The position numbers were made by a program, and so were the translations under genes. The notes beneath the pieces are model-generated. The model saw nothing but the letters and a program-made list of their open reading frames with translations. It made no database searches and was not told the DNA's origin. 64,000 nt of DNA from Pseudomonas sp. MYb185 (GTDB lineage: Bacteria; Pseudomonadota; Gammaproteobacteria; Pseudomonadales; Pseudomonadaceae), in NCBI RefSeq assembly GCF_002979975.1, contig NZ_PCQD01000003.1, positions 62,001 to 126,000 of the forward strand. The letters are read 5' to 3'. Of the stretch, positions 19,898 through 29,722 are shown in pieces. Numbering within the stretch: the first letter of the stretch is position 1; each line of letters begins with the position of its first letter.

Positions 19898-20653
19898 TCA
19901 GTCGGCGTCCGGCGCCTGGCCCTGGCCCTGGCCGTTCTTCTGCACCTGCTCTGCCATACGCTTGAGGCCCAGATGCCGCACGTTGGTGCCTTCGACCATG
20001 TGGATCACATGCTCGGCCACGTTACGCGCATGGTCGCCGACCCGCTCCAGTGAACGCAGCACCCAGAGGATGTTCAGCACCCGGCTGATCGAGCGCGGGT
20101 CTTCCATCATGTAGGTGACCATCTCACGCATGGCGGTCTTGTATTCCTGATCGACGATCTTGTCTTCCCGAGCCACTTCCAGCGCCTGCTGGCTGTCGTA
20201 GCGGGCGAAGGAGTCCAGCGACTGCTGCACCATCTTGTGCACGTGATAGCCGATATGCCGGCATTCCACATAACCCCGTGGTGCCTGACCTTCTTCGATC
20301 AGATGCAGCGCGCGCCGGGCGATCTTCGAGGCTTCATCGCCGATGCGCTCCAGATCGACGATGATCTTGCTGATATTGACCACCAGGCGCAGGTCGCTGG
20401 CCGCCGGCTGGCGACGGGCCAGAATGCGCATGCATTCCTCGTCGATCTGACGCTCCATGGCGTTGGTGGCTTTGTCGTTCTCACGCACCTTTTCCGCCAG
20501 TTGACCATCGGCCTCGATCAGCGCGGTCACCGCGTCATGCACCTGCTTCTCCACCAGGCCGCCCATCTCCAGCAGGCGTGTGCGCAACGACTCCAGCTCC
20601 TCGTTGAACTGCTGGGAAATATGCTGCGTGAAGCTGTCTATGTCTTTATTCAT
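19898..20653 (-). CDS. phoU: Phosphate transport regulator PhoU
   Basis: A 251-residue cytosolic protein made of two three-helix PhoU repeats (about 15-100 and 120-220) with the metal-binding E/DxxxD-type motifs, including LVVNISKIIVDLERIGDEA and LWVLRSLERVGDHARNVAEH. It couples the Pst transporter to PhoR and turns the Pho regulon off when phosphate is plentiful. ATG 20653 fits the family start MNKDIDSFTQHISQQFNEEL. It normally follows pstB directly; here a 264-bp inverted-repeat element separates them. Confidence 0.96.
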   Translation of the reverse strand: MNKDIDSFTQHISQQFNEELESLRTRLLEMGGLVEKQVHDAVTALIEADGQLAEKVRENDKATNAMERQIDEECMRILARRQPAASDLRLVVNISKIIVDLERIGDEASKIARRALHLIEEGQAPRGYVECRHIGYHVHKMVQQSLDSFARYDSQQALEVAREDKIVDQEYKTAMREMVTYMMEDPRSISRVLNILWVLRSLERVGDHARNVAEHVIHMVEGTNVRHLGLKRMAEQVQKNGQGQGQAPDAD

Positions 20654-20669
20654 GGCGACTCTCCCCAAA

Positions 20670-20933
20670 GGGCCTGTTGACGTTTCATTTACCACCGCGT
20701 TGCTGCATCAAATCTCGCCAAGCTAGGCGTGGGACGCAGGGAATGGTATTCCCTTGCCAAGTCCCACAACGACGCATGGCGAGATTTGATGCGCAACCCG
20801 GAGGGCCGGGCCTGTTTTTGCGCGATGCTGCGTTACTCGTCGTTCATTTGGAATGACCAAATTTCTCTCCTCGCGCCTTGCCTCGCGCAAAAACAGGCGC
20901 CGGCGCGGTGGTAAATGAAACGTCAACAGGCCC
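20670..20933. mobile_element. MITE-like element with 30-bp perfect terminal inverted repeats
   Basis: The left end at 20670-20699 (starting GGGCCTGTTGACG) is the exact reverse complement of 20904-20933. Inside are two more perfect 16-bp inverted repeats: 20705-20720 with 20777-20792, and 20810-20825 with 20883-20898. The first encloses a smaller GGGAAT/ATTCCC hairpin. A single 61-codon frame inside looks like chance. With no transposase and only nested palindromes, this is a nonautonomous element. It ends three bases before the pstB stop codon. No clear target duplication is visible. Confidence 0.85.
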
Positions 20934-20936
20934 TAT

Positions 20937-21773
20937 CTAGCCGTAGCGGCCGGTAATGTAGTCTTCGGTCTGTTTCTTCGTCGGGTTGGTGAACAGCGTA
21001 TTGGTATCGCCGAACTCGACCAGCTCGCCCATGTACATGAAGGCAGTGTAATCCGATACGCGCGCGGCCTGCTGCATGTTGTGGGTGACGATGACGATGG
21101 TGAACTTTTCCTTCAGCTCGTTGATCAGTTCCTCGATCTTCAGGGTGGAGATCGGATCCAGCGCCGAGGCCGGCTCGTCGAGCAGCAGCACTTCCGGCTC
21201 CACGGCGATGGTGCGGGCAATCACCAGACGCTGCTGCTGACCACCGGACAACCCCAGGGCCGACTCATGCAGGCGATCCTTGACCTCATCCCACAGCGCC
21301 GCGCCCTTGAGCGCCCATTCCACCACCTCGTCCAGGGTGCGCTTGCTGTTCACGCCCTGAATGCGCAGGCCGTAGGCGACGTTCTCGTAGATCGACTTGG
21401 GGAATGGGTTGGGTTTCTGGAATACCATGCCCACCCGACGCCGCAGGTTGGAGACGTTCACACCCTTGGCGAAGATATCCTTGCCATCGAGCAGGATCTC
21501 GCCCTCGACGCGGCAACCGTCGACCAGGTCGTTCATCCGGTTGAAACAGCGCAGCAGGGTCGACTTGCCGCAGCCGGAGGGACCGATGAAGGCCGTCACC
21601 CGGTTGCGCGGGATCTGGATGCTGACATCGAACAGGGCTTGCTTGCTGCCATAGAACAGGCTCAGGCCAGGCACATCGAGGGCGATGGTTTCCTGATCCA
21701 TGCTCAGCTCCTGCTGCTGCGAGCGCCCCAGGGCGCTCATATCCATTGCATGGGTTTTGCTGCTATTGGACAT
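20937..21773 (-). CDS. pstB: Phosphate ABC transporter ATPase PstB
   Basis: A 278-residue ATPase powering PstSCA phosphate uptake. Walker [10 protein letters not shown], the signature LSGGQQQR, Walker [12 protein letters not shown] and the switch His in VTHNMQQA are all intact. ATG 21773 gives the N-terminal extension MSALGR.. seen in Pseudomonas PstB; an internal ATG at 21701 has a better ribosome site (AGGAG, six bases), so a shorter form is possible. It follows pstA by 32 bp. Confidence 0.96.
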   Translation of the reverse strand: MSNSSKTHAMDMSALGRSQQQELSMDQETIALDVPGLSLFYGSKQALFDVSIQIPRNRVTAFIGPSGCGKSTLLRCFNRMNDLVDGCRVEGEILLDGKDIFAKGVNVSNLRRRVGMVFQKPNPFPKSIYENVAYGLRIQGVNSKRTLDEVVEWALKGAALWDEVKDRLHESALGLSGGQQQRLVIARTIAVEPEVLLLDEPASALDPISTLKIEELINELKEKFTIVIVTHNMQQAARVSDYTAFMYMGELVEFGDTNTLFTNPTKKQTEDYITGRYG

Positions 21774-21805
21774 AATCTGTATCCGCGTCGTAAAGGTTGA
21801 GACGA

Positions 21806-23476
21806 TCAGTTTTCCAGCGCTTTGTATTTTTCGCGCAGATGGTTACGTATCGCTACCGCCGAGAAGTTCAAAGTGGCAATCACGCCTACCAGCAGCAGTG
21901 CCGTGGCGTATACCAACGGGCGCGCCGCTTCGACGTTGGGACTCTGGAAGCCGACATCGTAGATATGGAAGCCCAGGTGCATGAATTTCTGGTCCAGATG
22001 CAGGTAGGGATAGTTGCCATCCACCGCCAGCGACGGCGCCAGCTTGACCACACCCACCAGCATCAGCGGGGCCACCTCACCGGCGGCGCGGGCCACCGCC
22101 AGGATCAGACCGGTCATCATCGCCGGGCTGGACATTGGCAGAATGATCTTCCACAGCGTTTCCGACTTGGTCGCGCCCAGGGCCAGCGAGCCCTCGCGCA
22201 GCGAACGCGGAATACGCGTCAGCCCTTCCTCGGTGGACACGATCACCACCGGCACGGTGAGCAGCGCCAGGGTCAGCGAGGCCCACAGCATGCCGCCGGT
22301 ACCGAAGGTCGGTGCCGGCAACGCCTCGGGGAAGAACAGCGAATCGATGCTGCCGCCGAGAAAGTAGATGAAGAAGCCCAGGCCGAACACGCCATAGACG
22401 ATCGAAGGTACCCCGGCCAGGTTGTTCACCGCGATACGGATCACCCGGGTGACCAGGCCCTGCTTGGCATATTCCCGCAGATACACCGCTGCCAGCACGC
22501 CGAACGGGGTGACCACCACGGACATGATCAGCACCATCATCACGGTGCCGAAGATCGCCGGGAATACGCCACCCTCGGTATTGGCCTCGCGCGGCTCATC
22601 GCTGACGAACTCCCACAGCTTGGCGAAGTAGTGCCCGGTCTTCTGCATCACGCCCATACTGTTGGGCTGGAATACCCGCACCACCTTGCCCAGGCTGATT
22701 TCCTTCTCGCGGCCATCCGGCACCCGCGCCATCAGGCTGTCGCGGTTGAACTCCTGGTACAGCTCCATCAGGTGCCGTTCCAGTTCGGCATACTCGTTGT
22801 TCAACGCGGTACGCTCGGCACCCAGCTCGGCCTCGCGTTCTGGGGTCAGCTCGTTGCGCAGTTCATAGCCCCGCTCCCGCAGGCGCAGGCGCTCCAGACC
22901 GGCGTTGATGCGGCCGATCTCCTGCTTTTCCAGATGCTGGATATCCCCATGGATGGCCAGCGCCCGATCGACTGCCTGCTGCAGTGCCGGCCAGGCGTCA
23001 GCGCCCTGGGCGACGACCTCGCCGTTCTGCCGCACATCCACCAGGTAACCATAGAAGTTGCCCCATTCCCGCCGCTCGATGACGATGACGTCTTCCGGGG
23101 TGCGGATGTCTTCCAGCCATTCACCGACGATCCAGCGGAAGTCCGCGCCATACAGGTCACGGTTACCGACCTTGATCAGCTCGCGCTCCATGAAGCCGTC
23201 GCGCTCCGGGTCCACCGGCAGGCCAGCGCCGGCCAGGCGCGCGGTGGGCACCTCCTCGCGGGAGTTGACCTCGCCCATGATGACCAGCGCTTCCTGACCG
23301 GGAATGCGGTATTCCGCCTCGATCACATCCGACGGCCAGAAGTGGCTCAGGCCGCGCACGGCGATCAGCAGCAGCAGACCGATGGTCATGACCACCGCGA
23401 TCGACACGGCACCGGCGTTCATCCAGATCCACGGATTGCCGCTTTTGCACCAGGCTTTGAAAGTATTCTGTTTCAC
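21806..23476 (-). CDS. pstA: Phosphate ABC transporter permease PstA
   Basis: A 556-residue inner-membrane permease, nearly twice the E. coli PstA length. A membrane helix near residues 20-45 is followed by a periplasmic region of about 230 residues with coiled-coil character. Then comes the canonical permease domain with about five to six helices and the ATPase-contacting EAA loop ([28 protein letters not shown]). The long form is characteristic of pseudomonads. The gap to pstC is 27 bp. Confidence 0.95.
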   Translation of the reverse strand: MKQNTFKAWCKSGNPWIWMNAGAVSIAVVMTIGLLLLIAVRGLSHFWPSDVIEAEYRIPGQEALVIMGEVNSREEVPTARLAGAGLPVDPERDGFMERELIKVGNRDLYGADFRWIVGEWLEDIRTPEDVIVIERREWGNFYGYLVDVRQNGEVVAQGADAWPALQQAVDRALAIHGDIQHLEKQEIGRINAGLERLRLRERGYELRNELTPEREAELGAERTALNNEYAELERHLMELYQEFNRDSLMARVPDGREKEISLGKVVRVFQPNSMGVMQKTGHYFAKLWEFVSDEPREANTEGGVFPAIFGTVMMVLIMSVVVTPFGVLAAVYLREYAKQGLVTRVIRIAVNNLAGVPSIVYGVFGLGFFIYFLGGSIDSLFFPEALPAPTFGTGGMLWASLTLALLTVPVVIVSTEEGLTRIPRSLREGSLALGATKSETLWKIILPMSSPAMMTGLILAVARAAGEVAPLMLVGVVKLAPSLAVDGNYPYLHLDQKFMHLGFHIYDVGFQSPNVEAARPLVYATALLLVGVIATLNFSAVAIRNHLREKYKALEN

Positions 23477-23503
23477 TGTGTTGATTCCTGTTGTCCGTGG
23501 GCC

Positions 23504-25780
23504 TTAGAGCGATGCGTATTTCTTACGCAGGCGCTGACGGATCAGTTCGGCCAAGGTGTTCATCACGAAGGTGAAACTCAGCAGCACCAGCGCAGCCAGG
23601 AACAGCACCCGGTAGTGCGTACTGCCGACCTCGGACTCGGGCATCTCCACCGCGATGTTGGCCGACAGGGTGCGCATACCCTCGAAGATGTTCATATCCA
23701 TGATCGCGGTATTACCGGTGGCCATCAGCACGATCATGGTCTCGCCCACCGCGCGGCCCATGCCGATCATCACCGCCGAGAAGATCCCCGGACTGGCGGT
23801 GAGGATCACCACCCGACTCATGGTCTGCCAGGGCGTGGCCCCCAGCGCCAGCGAACCCTGGGTCAGGTGACGGGGTACGCTGAAGATCGCGTCCTCGGCG
23901 ATCGAGAAGATCGTCGGGATCACCGCAAAGCCCATCGCCAGGCCAACCACCAGGGCGTTGCGCTGGTCGAAGTTGATGCCCATCTCGTGGGTCAGGAACA
24001 CCCGCATGTCACCGCCGAAGAACCAGGCCTCGAGATAGATGCTCATGTGGAAGCACAGCCAGCCGATGACCAGCAGCACCGGTACCAGCAGCAATGCCTC
24101 CCAGCCATCGGGCACCATGAAGCGTACCTTCTCCGGCATCTTGCTCCAGGCGAAGGCGAAAGCCAGGAAGGCGATCGGCGTCAGTATCAACAGACTGACC
24201 ACCCCCGGCAGATTGGCCTCAAGGAATGGTGCCAGCCACAGCCCGGCGAGAAAGCCGAGAATGACCGTCGGCAGTGCCTCCATCAGCTCGATCACCGGCT
24301 TGACCTTGCGGCGCATGGCCGGGGCCATGAAATAGGCGGTATACACGGCTGCGGCAATCGCCAGCGGGGTCGCCAGGATCATCGCGTAGAAGGCGGCCTT
24401 GAGGGTACCGAAGGTCAGCGGCGACAGGCTCAGCTTGGGTTCGAACTCGGTGGTGCCGGAGCTCGACTGCCAGATGTAGTCGGGCTCGGGATAGCTTTCA
24501 TACCAGACCTTGCCCCACAGCGCCGACCAGGAGATTTCCGGGTGCGGATTGTCCACCTTCCAGACACTGATCTGGCCATCGGCGTGCTCGACCAGCAGAT
24601 CACCGGCACGCGGCCCGATACTGTAGGCCGACACCGGTTTCTCATCCACCGCCCGTACCATCAGGTTCTGGTGCGCGGTGGTGTTGTAGAAGCCCAGCCG
24701 GCCCTTGTCGTCAGCGGCGAGGAACACCTTGCGCCGCTCCTCGGCGCGGATGTCACTGATCGCATTGCCCCTCTGCTCACCGAAGCTGCGTACGTGGGTC
24801 AGTTTCGAGGTGCCTTCGCCACGGACCATGAACCACTGGGCCAGGTTGCCCTGGTTGTCACCGATGATCAGCGAGATGCCGCCCAGCAGCAGGTTGGCCG
24901 AGGTCACCTTGCGGCCGGCCCCTTCGACCACCGCATAACGCTCCAGCAGATTGCCTTCCTGGCGCAGCGAATAGACGTTGACGTACTGATCGCCGTTGAA
25001 TACGTACATCCATTGCAACAGCGGGTCGACCAGGATCTTCTGGATATCGCCGCTGACCGGCGCCAGCGGAATCTGCCGGCGATCCATGCTGACCTCACCG
25101 GTCATCAGGTTCTCGCTGCTGCTGATGCGGACATAGATGAGTTCACGGCCGACGCTGCCGACCAGCGCCATGTTGTCGCCACTGACGCGCATGGTCACGC
25201 TGTCCAGGGCGCGGCCCTGTTCGTCCAGGGTCAGCGGCTCGCTACCGTAGGGGAACGCCAGCGAAGGCGTGATCAGCCGTCTGTCGTCCGGGTAGGTGAC
25301 CCGGTAGTCGTGACGGCCAATGATGACCTGGCCGTTGCTCAGACCCACCACGAACTGCCGGGAGGTGGGGCTTTCCATATTGAAACTGGTGATCTGCACA
25401 CCGGCAGGGATCGGCAACTGCTGTTCACTGATCAGTGAACCGTCGGCGGTGCGGAAGAATGCCAGCTGGCCGCTGTCGCCCAGGCGCACGGCAACCTCGG
25501 CCTGCTCCTCCATCGCCAGCAGCAAGGGTGCACCACTGTCGACGGTCCATGCCGGCTGATAGCGGGTGCGCTCTTCCAGGTCAGCCCCGCTGAACAGCGG
25601 CAGCACCTCGGACAGCAGATAGAGGAAGATCAGCAAGATAGCAGCAATCACACCCAGGCCACCGACCGCCACATACCAGCGGGTGAAGTGATCCTTGAAG
25701 TGACGTACCTTGCGGTGGCGTTGCATCGCTTTGGTATCAAAGTCGATGCGGGTCTCTTTGGGTGGTGATTGCATAGTCAT
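23504..25780 (-). CDS. pstC: Phosphate ABC transporter permease PstC
   Basis: A 758-residue inner-membrane permease with a long insert. After a first helix (about 37-60) comes a large periplasmic part of roughly 370 residues that looks like a beta-propeller-type repeat region, then the permease helices and an EAA loop ([31 protein letters not shown]). E. coli PstC has only about 320 residues. The first gene of a pstCAB-phoU unit, separated from pstS by a terminator, so expression likely depends on readthrough or on its own promoter. Confidence 0.94.
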   Translation of the reverse strand: MTMQSPPKETRIDFDTKAMQRHRKVRHFKDHFTRWYVAVGGLGVIAAILLIFLYLLSEVLPLFSGADLEERTRYQPAWTVDSGAPLLLAMEEQAEVAVRLGDSGQLAFFRTADGSLISEQQLPIPAGVQITSFNMESPTSRQFVVGLSNGQVIIGRHDYRVTYPDDRRLITPSLAFPYGSEPLTLDEQGRALDSVTMRVSGDNMALVGSVGRELIYVRISSSENLMTGEVSMDRRQIPLAPVSGDIQKILVDPLLQWMYVFNGDQYVNVYSLRQEGNLLERYAVVEGAGRKVTSANLLLGGISLIIGDNQGNLAQWFMVRGEGTSKLTHVRSFGEQRGNAISDIRAEERRKVFLAADDKGRLGFYNTTAHQNLMVRAVDEKPVSAYSIGPRAGDLLVEHADGQISVWKVDNPHPEISWSALWGKVWYESYPEPDYIWQSSSGTTEFEPKLSLSPLTFGTLKAAFYAMILATPLAIAAAVYTAYFMAPAMRRKVKPVIELMEALPTVILGFLAGLWLAPFLEANLPGVVSLLILTPIAFLAFAFAWSKMPEKVRFMVPDGWEALLLVPVLLVIGWLCFHMSIYLEAWFFGGDMRVFLTHEMGINFDQRNALVVGLAMGFAVIPTIFSIAEDAIFSVPRHLTQGSLALGATPWQTMSRVVILTASPGIFSAVMIGMGRAVGETMIVLMATGNTAIMDMNIFEGMRTLSANIAVEMPESEVGSTHYRVLFLAALVLLSFTFVMNTLAELIRQRLRKKYASL

Positions 25781-25831
25781 GGCCGCACACCCTACAGGGT
25801 CAATATGACAGATTAATTACAGAACCAAGGC

Positions 25832-25862
25832 AAAAAAAGGGGTGTGCACGAGGCACACCCCT
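25832..25862 (-). terminator. Intrinsic terminator after pstS
   Basis: On the minus strand a 10-bp stem (25853-25862 with 25838-25847), loop of five, is followed by a run of seven to eight T (25831-25838). It lies 37 bp after the pstS stop and before pstC. It would make pstS mRNA more abundant than the downstream permease genes. Confidence 0.9.
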
Positions 25863-25898
25863 GGGGCCGGGCGATCCATGCCCTCGGCAATCCTTCGC

Positions 25899-26870
25899 TT
25901 ACATGCCAAGCTCTTCGTAGACCTTGTCCACTACACGCTTGGGCATCGGCACATAGCCGTCCTTGAATACCACTTCCTGGCCTTCCTTCGACAGCATCAG
26001 CTTGACGAATTCACGCTCCAGGGGCGCCAGCTCGCGGTTCGGCGCCTTGTTCACGTAGACATACAGGAAGCGCGACAGCGGATACTTGCCGGAAATGGCG
26101 TTTTCCGCGGTAGCGTCGACGAACTCTTCACCTTCGGCGGCGGCCAGCGGTACGGTGCGCACGCTGGAAGTGCGGTAGCCAATACCGGAGTAGCCAATGG
26201 CGTTCAGCGACTGGCTGATCGACTGCACCACGGAAGCGGAACCGGGCTGCTCGTTCACACCGTTCTTGAAGTCACCCTTGCACAGGGCCTCTTCCTTGAA
26301 GTAACCGTAGGTGCCGGAAACCGAGTTGCGACCGTACAGCTGGATGTCGCGGTTGGCCCACTGACCTTCCAGACCAGCCTGGCCCCAGGTGGTGATGTTG
26401 CTGTCATGGCCGCACAGACGGGTGGAAGAGAACACCGCGTCCAGCTCAGCCATGGTCAGGCCCTTGATCGGGTTGTCCTTGTGCGCAAATACCGCCAGCG
26501 CGTCGATGGCGACAGGAATCTCGACCGGCTTGTAGCCGAACTTTTCCTCGAAGGCCTGCAGCTCGCTGTCCTTCATCTTGCGGCTCATCGGCGCCAGGCT
26601 GGAGGTGCCTTCGGTCAGTGCCGGCGGCGCAGTGGAAGAACCGGCGGCCTGGATCTGCACGTTGACGTTCGGGTAGTGGCGTTTGAACTCTTCAGCCCAC
26701 AGGGTCATCATGTTGGCCAGTGAGTCGGAACCAACGCTGGACAGGTTGCCGGACACACCGCCAACACGCTCATAGCTCTTCAGACTCGGATCAACATCGG
26801 CAAAACTGCTGCCTGCGGCCATCCCGGCAGCGGCAACAGCAATAGCGGCGCACAGTCGCTTCATTTTCAT
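25899..26870 (-). CDS. pstS: Periplasmic phosphate-binding protein PstS
   Basis: A 323-residue secreted high-affinity phosphate receptor. The signal peptide ([18 protein letters not shown]) ends near residue 24. Binding-loop motifs include GAGSS-type [19 protein letters not shown] and [12 protein letters not shown]. The start ATG 26870 has GGAGA upstream at good spacing; an open frame continues upstream but overlaps the promoter region. It is the first gene of the pst cluster, driven by a candidate Pho box. Confidence 0.96.
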   Translation of the reverse strand: MKMKRLCAAIAVAAAGMAAGSSFADVDPSLKSYERVGGVSGNLSSVGSDSLANMMTLWAEEFKRHYPNVNVQIQAAGSSTAPPALTEGTSSLAPMSRKMKDSELQAFEEKFGYKPVEIPVAIDALAVFAHKDNPIKGLTMAELDAVFSSTRLCGHDSNITTWGQAGLEGQWANRDIQLYGRNSVSGTYGYFKEEALCKGDFKNGVNEQPGSASVVQSISQSLNAIGYSGIGYRTSSVRTVPLAAAEGEEFVDATAENAISGKYPLSRFLYVYVNKAPNRELAPLEREFVKLMLSKEGQEVVFKDGYVPMPKRVVDKVYEELGM

Positions 26871-26937
26871 GTCTTTCTCCTGGTGAGGTAGTGTTAGCAA
26901 CACGCGACCCAGTATCTGCAGTCGATGTGACAACTCT

Positions 26938-26966
26938 ATTCAAGGATTATGACAATCAGATTAAAA
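26938..26966 (-). promoter_or_regulatory. Candidate triple Pho box before pstS
   Basis: Read on the minus strand, three 7-mers occur at exact 11-bp intervals: TTTTAAT (26966-26960), TTGTCAT (26955-26949) and CTTGAAT (26944-26938). The middle one is close to the CTGTCAT consensus and the others are weaker. The site lies 68-96 bp upstream of the pstS start. A -10 element is not clear. Confidence 0.55.
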
Positions 26967-27128
26967 ACAACTGTCGTTGTGCCGCTATATTCTTTGCCAG
27001 ACTTTTACCTGTTTCAGCATTGAGCGACCCCGTGCAATCCCTTAAGATACGCGGGCTCGTGTTGTCAACGACAATCACCGCTGTTTATCCAGCACGCACA
27101 ACAACTACAACATCATCCAGAGTAGTTC

Positions 27129-27521
27129 ATGCAAGACTTAGATCAAGACCCGGTGCCAAGGGGGGAATTGGCACTCAAAATCACCGCCCTGCCACGCGAC
27201 TGCAACAGCTTCGGTGACATCTACGGCGGCTGGCTGGTAGGTCAGATGGACATTGCCGGCACCAGCACCGCCTGCCGCATCGCCCGCGGCCGGGTAGCCA
27301 CCGTGGCCATCGACCGCATGGGCTTCATGGTACCGGTACCGGTCGGCGCCCAGCTCGGCTTCCATTGCCAGGTGCAGGACATCGGCCGCAGCTCGATCAC
27401 CATCCTGGTCGAGGTCTGGAGCGACGACCACAGCCATGATGAAAGCCGCAAGGTGACCGAAGCCACCTTCGTCTTCGTCGCCATCGATGACCGTGGGCGG
27501 ACGCGGGTCATTCCGAGCTGA
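27129..27521 (+). CDS. Acyl-CoA thioesterase, YciA-type
   Basis: A 130-residue hotdog-fold enzyme releasing CoA from acyl-CoAs in the cytosol. The segment DCNSFGDIYGGWLVGQMDIAG contains the catalytic Asp and Gly-rich helix of the YciA/BFIT class, and RVATVAIDRMGFMVPVPVG follows as in the family. Length is normal. It is divergent from pstS and convergent with the next gene. Confidence 0.88.
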   Translation: MQDLDQDPVPRGELALKITALPRDCNSFGDIYGGWLVGQMDIAGTSTACRIARGRVATVAIDRMGFMVPVPVGAQLGFHCQVQDIGRSSITILVEVWSDDHSHDESRKVTEATFVFVAIDDRGRTRVIPS

Positions 27522-27573
27522 TCCCTACGGGTCGTCGAGCTCCGTTCAACACGTGCTACGCCCCAGCCCTGGA

Positions 27574-27595
27574 GGGTCGAGTTCCATCTCGACCC
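27574..27595. terminator. Hairpin between convergent genes
   Basis: GGGTCGAG (27574-27581) pairs with CTCGACCC (27588-27595) around TTCCAT. It sits midway between the ends of the thioesterase gene and the minus-strand gene ending at 27649. No T-run. Confidence 0.45.
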
Positions 27596-27648
27596 ACGGC
27601 ACTCCCGGCAACATCGCAGGAATGCCAACCGACACTGCCCGCCTGCGC

Positions 27649-28557
27649 CTACTGCGGATAACCCGCGTAGGAATGCTTGAGCGTGGCGTGGTTGAGCAGC
27701 ATTTCCGCCTTCAACTGATTGCCATCGGCAGAGTAGATGCGCGTCCGTATCCAGTACGACTCGGTGCGCTTGCTTTCCGACAGCGCCACCACTTCCCGAC
27801 GAATCAGATAATCCTCACCCACGAACAGCGGCCCGTCGATCATGCGGATTTCCTGATCGGCAAACAACCCGACCACCGGCTGCTTGACCGGGAACGCAGC
27901 CTGCTTGCTGCTGTACTCGGCCAGCACGCTGACCATCTCCAGCGGGATGATCGCGCGACCCCAGGGTGAACCCTCCGCGGTCGAATACCAGGGCGAGTTC
28001 TCGGTGATGCGTTCCAGTTTCTGGTTCAGCGAGAAGGGATACAGATTGCCCATATGCTGGTCGGCATCCATGCGCACCTGCTCATCCTCAGCGCCTTTCA
28101 TGCCCACCTGCAGATCGGCAAGAATCACCAGCTTCTCCGGCGGCCGGAGTCTGGCCATGCGCTCGTCCAGCAGGGTGGGACCATCATCCGGTCCCAGGCT
28201 GGCACTGGCTTCCAGCACGGGTGTGCCATCGGCCTTCTCCGCCCAGCAACGTACCCGGGTAGCGCCTGGCGCTGGCCGTTCGACGAAGGCACGCACCTGC
28301 TCACCCTCCACCACCATGTTCTGGAAGTGCGCGGAGAAGCAGCCGCGCTCGAACCACGCCTGGCCCCAGATCTCGGCCAGCAGCGGCACGAACTGGCTGA
28401 AATGGGTCGGCCCTTCGATCGGCCCGGCACGAAAGCCGAGCTTTTCCGCCATATCGTCATCGTGGATCGAGCTGTGGCCGCTGTATTCCTGGTCCGCCAG
28501 CATCTGCTTGGGTTCCCGCAGCGGGCCACATATATAAAGAGGAGTGTCGAAACTCAT
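27649..28557 (-). CDS. Uncharacterised protein, possible double-hotdog (MaoC-like)
   Basis: A 302-residue cytosolic protein with no signal or membrane segment. The pattern HDDDMAEKLGFRAGPIEGPTHFSQFVPLL in the N-terminal half resembles the MaoC/FAS1 dehydratase core (D..A...G....I..G....). The C-terminal half (WGRAIIPLEMVSVL) may be a second hotdog. It precedes... a nitronate monooxygenase gene by position and shares its transcript: only 14 bp separate them, with the monooxygenase upstream. The function is unknown; a role in oxidising or hydrating an acyl or nitro compound is a guess. Confidence 0.7.
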   Translation of the reverse strand: MSFDTPLYICGPLREPKQMLADQEYSGHSSIHDDDMAEKLGFRAGPIEGPTHFSQFVPLLAEIWGQAWFERGCFSAHFQNMVVEGEQVRAFVERPAPGATRVRCWAEKADGTPVLEASASLGPDDGPTLLDERMARLRPPEKLVILADLQVGMKGAEDEQVRMDADQHMGNLYPFSLNQKLERITENSPWYSTAEGSPWGRAIIPLEMVSVLAEYSSKQAAFPVKQPVVGLFADQEIRMIDGPLFVGEDYLIRREVVALSESKRTESYWIRTRIYSADGNQLKAEMLLNHATLKHSYAGYPQ

Positions 28558-28571
28558 GTCTAGCTTCCTTC

Positions 28572-29549
28572 TCAGCCGTTGAGCATCTTGGTCAGCCGCT
28601 CGCGAATGATGCCTTCGGCCTCAGCCATGATGCGGTCGATCAGTTGCTGCACGGTGGGGATGTCATGGATCAGACCGGCGACCATGCCGCAGGACCAGGC
28701 ACCGGCATCCATCTCACCGGTCTTCATGATGCGCGGGTAGACACCGGCGACTTCCTCGACGATATCCTCGAACTTGATGGACGCACCCAGGCGCTTTTCC
28801 TTCTCCAGCAGGCGCTCGACGGCAGCGTTGTTCATCACCCGCTCGGTGTTGCGCAGCGGGCGCATGACCAGCCGGGTATCCAGCTCGCTGGCCGCGACGA
28901 TGGCCTGCTTGACGTTCTCGTGTACCGGCGCTTCCTGGGTGGCGATGAAGCGCGTACCCATGTTCATGCCCTCGGCACCCAGCGCCAGGGCGGCGGCCAG
29001 CGAGCGGCCGTCGGCCATGCCGCCGGAGGCGACGAAGGGAATCTTCAGTTCTTCGGCGGCACGCGGCAGCAGAATGAAGTTGGGCACGTCATCCTCGCCG
29101 GGATGACCACCGCACTCGAAACCGTCCACGCTCACCGCGTCGCAACCGATGGCCTCGGCCTTGAGGGCATGACGTACCGCGGTGCACTTGTGGATCACCT
29201 TGATGCCGTTTTCCTTGAGGATCGGCAGCCATTTCTGTGGGTTGTTGCCGGCGGTTTCCACCGCCTTGACGCCACCCCTGATGATCGCCTCGATATAGCC
29301 CGGATAATCCGGCTGCTTGACCGAGGGCAGAAAGGTCAGGTTGACGCCGAAGGGCTTGTCGGTCATTTCCCGGCAGCGGCGGATTTCCTCGGCCAGCGCC
29401 TCGGGGCTGGGCTGGGTCAGCGCAGTGATGATGCCCAAGCCGCCGGCATTGGCCACCGCCGCGGCGAGTTCGGCATAACCGACGTGGTGCATGCCGCCCT
29501 GGATGATCGGATGCTCGATACCGAAGAGTTCTGTGATTCTGGTTTTCAT
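28572..29549 (-). CDS. Nitronate monooxygenase family FMN protein
   Basis: A 325-residue TIM-barrel flavoprotein related to 2-nitropropane dioxygenase. Visible segments are the N-terminal IEHPIIQGGMHHVGYAELA, the glycine-rich AVANAGGLGII and the phosphate-binding VASGGMADGRSLAAALALGAEG. Such enzymes oxidise alkyl nitronates such as propionate 3-nitronate, or act as enoyl-type reductases. ATG 29549 was chosen because the conserved family start MKTRITELFGI begins there; the frame is open 55 codons further upstream without similarity. It heads a two-gene unit with the hotdog-like protein. Confidence 0.88.
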   Translation of the reverse strand: MKTRITELFGIEHPIIQGGMHHVGYAELAAAVANAGGLGIITALTQPSPEALAEEIRRCREMTDKPFGVNLTFLPSVKQPDYPGYIEAIIRGGVKAVETAGNNPQKWLPILKENGIKVIHKCTAVRHALKAEAIGCDAVSVDGFECGGHPGEDDVPNFILLPRAAEELKIPFVASGGMADGRSLAAALALGAEGMNMGTRFIATQEAPVHENVKQAIVAASELDTRLVMRPLRNTERVMNNAAVERLLEKEKRLGASIKFEDIVEEVAGVYPRIMKTGEMDAGAWSCGMVAGLIHDIPTVQQLIDRIMAEAEGIIRERLTKMLNG

Positions 29550-29722
29550 GGATACCTGCCGAGTCGAGTTGGCAGCACGCAGCGGGCGTGCCTCTTGCAA
29601 TGTCGACTGAGTGTAGGCGGTCCATGGCGATGCGGGCAAACACCAGATTGGCGGGATATTCAGCAGGTTTATCGGGGCATCAGTTACCGGCCACCCGGGC
29701 GGGCGGCCAGGCAACTTGCGTA

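Noticed and set aside
21797-25438. A 1213-codon open frame on the plus strand across pstA and pstC
   Set aside because: It is antisense to well-supported permease genes and is rich in His, Gln, Arg and Asp, the usual composition of reverse-frame reads in GC-rich DNA.
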